6,968 nucleotides of DNA from Oscillospiraceae bacterium (GTDB lineage: Bacteria > Bacillota > Clostridia > Oscillospirales > Ruminococcaceae). The notes beneath the pieces were generated by a model, which was not told the DNA's origin, made no database searches, and saw only the letters and a list, made by a program, of their open reading frames with translations. A program made the position numbers and the translations under genes. The DNA is taken from assembly GCA_016303195.1 (NCBI GenBank), contig JAEDMD010000103.1, forward strand, positions 1-6,968, written 5' to 3'. This document shows, piece by piece, positions 5,173 to 6,968 of this stretch (position 1 is its first letter; the number at the start of each line of letters is the position of its first letter).

Positions 5173-6968
5173 ATGCTTGTCATCTACGCAGAAAAAGGCA
5201 GTCTTGCCAAAACGATCGCAGCCGTACTCCATGCCGGACAGCGAATCCCGCTGAAGGATGAACCGACGGTCGGCTATTATCAGTTTCAATATCACGGCGA
5301 GGATGCCGTTCTTTGCCACGGCATCGGACATCTGATGCAGCTTGCCACTGCAAAGAGCTACGATGAAAAATATGCTAAGTGGGATCTGTCCGTATTTCCG
5401 TGCATTCCGCAGCAGTTCAGGCTTGCGGCAAAGTCGGAGACGGTTGCCTGTGCAAGGCTCGTGCGCTCCTTTCTGAAACAGGCGGACTGGGTCATCAATG
5501 CGACAGACCCCGACCGTGAGGGCGAGCTAATATTCTCGTATGTGTATCAGGCGTGCGGCTGCCATGCGCCTGTCATGCGTGTGTGGATCGAAGACCTGAC
5601 AGATGCAAAAATACAGAAAGCATTTGCCAATCTTATCGCCCCCGATCAGCCCATTTCTCCGCAGAATCCAGGCACACCGAATGACTTGCAGGCGGCTGGG
5701 CGTGCAAGGGATATTGCAGACTGGCTCATCGGCAATAACCTGACTGTTGCGGCAACTAAAAAGTTCGGCGGCTATGAGGAACTTCTGTCCGTCGGCAGAG
5801 TGCAGACACCTACGCTGGCACTGGTGGTAGAGCGTGAGAAAGCCATCAGAAATTTTGTGAAAGCACCGTTCTGGCGGCTTGTCGGAGATTTTATGACACC
5901 AAATGGCGAGCATTTTGAAGCCGAATATGCAGGCGGCAAATTTGACAAGCAGGAGGATGCACAAAAGCTGCTTGCACAATGCGGCGATCATTCGGGAATT
6001 GTGAAAGAACTCGAAACAAAGCGCCGCACACAGGCTGCACCCTTGCTCTATAATGCGACGCAATTACAGATCGCTGCAAACAAGAAATTCGGCTGGAATG
6101 CGGACAAAACGGCGAAGATCATGCAAAGTCTCTATGAGAAAAAGCTCATGACCTATCCCCGCACCTCGTCCGAACATCTGACCGTTGCGATGATGCCGGA
6201 AACGGCGCAGACCATTGCAAAGTTGCTGCAAATGCCGGAATATCAGGCATTATCGCTCCCGAAAAACGGGTGGCAGAAATTCACCCGGCGGCATTTTGAT
6301 GACAGCAAGGTCGGCTCACATCCGGCAATTATCCCGACAGTAAATGTTCCGTCGAATCTGAACGGGCTTTCATCGGACGAGAAATCGCTCTACGATCTGC
6401 TTGCAAAGTCACTCATCCGCATCATTTATCCGAAAGCAGTGCTGGATGATACAAGCGTTCTGATCGACGTCAATCAGGTGGGATTCAAGGCATCCGGCAC
6501 GGTGCTGGTATCTCCCGGCTGGTATGCGGTAGACGGTCGAAACATACAGAAACATCCGCTTCCGACAATGCAAAAAAACGATGTTTTACAAGGAATATAT
6601 TCACTGAAAGAGGGCGAGACCGAGCCGCCGAAACGCTATACCGAAGCCGACCTGCTGTCGGCAATGGAGCTTGCCGGACAAAACATTGAGGACGAGGAAA
6701 TTCGCACACTCATGAAAATGCAGAAGAAAGGACTCGGCACCGATGCGACCCGTGCGCCGATATTGAAAGGCTTATTTGACCGCCATTATCTTGAACGCAA
6801 GGGCAAGACGATCTTTCCGACCGACAAGGGAATGTTCCTGATAGATGCACTTCCGGTGGATGCGGTCAAATCCGCCGATATGACGGGAAACTGGGAAATG
6901 CGGCTGAATAATATCGCACTCGGAAAGGAAAATCCGGCGCAGTTCATTGCCGATATTTCGCAGACAAC
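5173..6968 (+). CDS. topB: Type IA DNA topoisomerase, topoisomerase III (TopB)-like, 3' end outside the window
   Basis: The enzyme nicks one DNA strand through a tyrosyl phosphodiester and passes another strand through the gap, decatenating DNA and resolving recombination intermediates in the cytosol. The visible 598 residues show an N-terminal Toprim domain with E7 (YAEKGS) and acidic triad D112/D114/E116 in ATDPDREGE. GRARDIADWLIG (176-187) and SVGRVQTPTLAL (206-217) follow. The catalytic tyrosine is Y328 in MTYPRTSSEHL. Then come SHPAIIPT (382-389), GLGTDATRA (520-528) and TGNWEMRL (571-578), a motif order typical of TopB. Departures from the common forms are AEKGS rather than AEKPS at the start and LTVAAT rather than LTRAxT near 190-195. 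All core catalytic residues remain, so it is probably active. The frame is open to the edge and the C-terminal part, including any zinc fingers, is missing. Such genes occur chromosomally and on conjugative elements; both are possible here. The symbol denotes the family, not proven orthology. Confidence 0.92.
   Translation, partial: MLVIYAEKGSLAKTIAAVLHAGQRIPLKDEPTVGYYQFQYHGEDAVLCHGIGHLMQLATAKSYDEKYAKWDLSVFPCIPQQFRLAAKSETVACARLVRSFLKQADWVINATDPDREGELIFSYVYQACGCHAPVMRVWIEDLTDAKIQKAFANLIAPDQPISPQNPGTPNDLQAAGRARDIADWLIGNNLTVAATKKFGGYEELLSVGRVQTPTLALVVEREKAIRNFVKAPFWRLVGDFMTPNGEHFEAEYAGGKFDKQEDAQKLLAQCGDHSGIVKELETKRRTQAAPLLYNATQLQIAANKKFGWNADKTAKIMQSLYEKKLMTYPRTSSEHLTVAMMPETAQTIAKLLQMPEYQALSLPKNGWQKFTRRHFDDSKVGSHPAIIPTVNVPSNLNGLSSDEKSLYDLLAKSLIRIIYPKAVLDDTSVLIDVNQVGFKASGTVLVSPGWYAVDGRNIQKHPLPTMQKNDVLQGIYSLKEGETEPPKRYTEADLLSAMELAGQNIEDEEIRTLMKMQKKGLGTDATRAPILKGLFDRHYLERKGKTIFPTDKGMFLIDALPVDAVKSADMTGNWEMRLNNIALGKENPAQFIADISQT

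Noticed and set aside
5013..5261. Plus-strand open frame of 82 codons across the repeat element and topoisomerase start
   Set aside because: It runs from inside the non-coding inverted-repeat element into another frame of the topoisomerase gene. It has no ribosome binding site of note and no domain signature.
5527..6063. Minus-strand open frame of 178 codons
   Set aside because: It lies wholly antisense to the well-supported topoisomerase reading frame. The translation is Cys-rich and low-plausibility with no recognisable motif, so it is a shadow of the real gene.
1..6968. CRISPR array, tRNA or rRNA genes
   Set aside because: No regularly spaced direct repeats, no cloverleaf-like segments and no rRNA-like conserved stretches were seen. 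Nearly all of the window is coding or the short repeat element.

Overview
This window carries two same-strand genes for DNA-processing enzymes, with a small transposon-like repeat between them. Moderate base composition, AGGAGG-type ribosome binding sites, a sigma-A-like extended -10 promoter and the protein families point to a gut-type Clostridia (Ruminococcus / Oscillospiraceae-like) genome. That assignment comes from remembered family resemblance, not from a search.

Layout: bases 1-24 hold what looks like the end of a rho-independent terminator from an upstream gene outside the window. Bases 46-60 are a perfect short hairpin of unknown role. A good promoter at 74-102 and a Shine-Dalgarno at 134-143 serve a very large gene (148-4914). 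It encodes a 1588-residue protein that fuses three modules: an N-terminal DEDD-type (DnaQ-like) 3'-5' exonuclease-like domain, a central complete RecQ (SF2) helicase and a C-terminal compact UvrD/Rep-like (SF1A) helicase. A C-X2-C-X2-C cluster lies just before the RecQ motor, and a small C-terminal extension follows the SF1 motor.

The 258-base gap after this gene (4915-5172) is mostly a 180-bp element (4955-5134) with 22-bp terminal inverted repeats (one mismatch), bounded by TTAA on both sides. It has no credible coding capacity and contains several nested hairpins: a MITE-like non-autonomous element. Directly after it, a strong AGGAGG starts a type IA topoisomerase gene of the topoisomerase III (TopB) kind at 5173, which runs off the right edge after 598 codons.

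RecQ helicases and type IA topoisomerase III enzymes are established partners in resolving recombination and converging-fork intermediates. The order 'RecQ-containing fusion, then TopB' is therefore functionally suggestive. The alternative is that the topoisomerase starts a separate conjugative-element module, since topB-like genes are common in Firmicutes integrative conjugative elements, and that the repeat marks a junction between unrelated modules. The topoisomerase reads by eye as slightly richer in G+C than the helicase gene. The window alone cannot decide between these.
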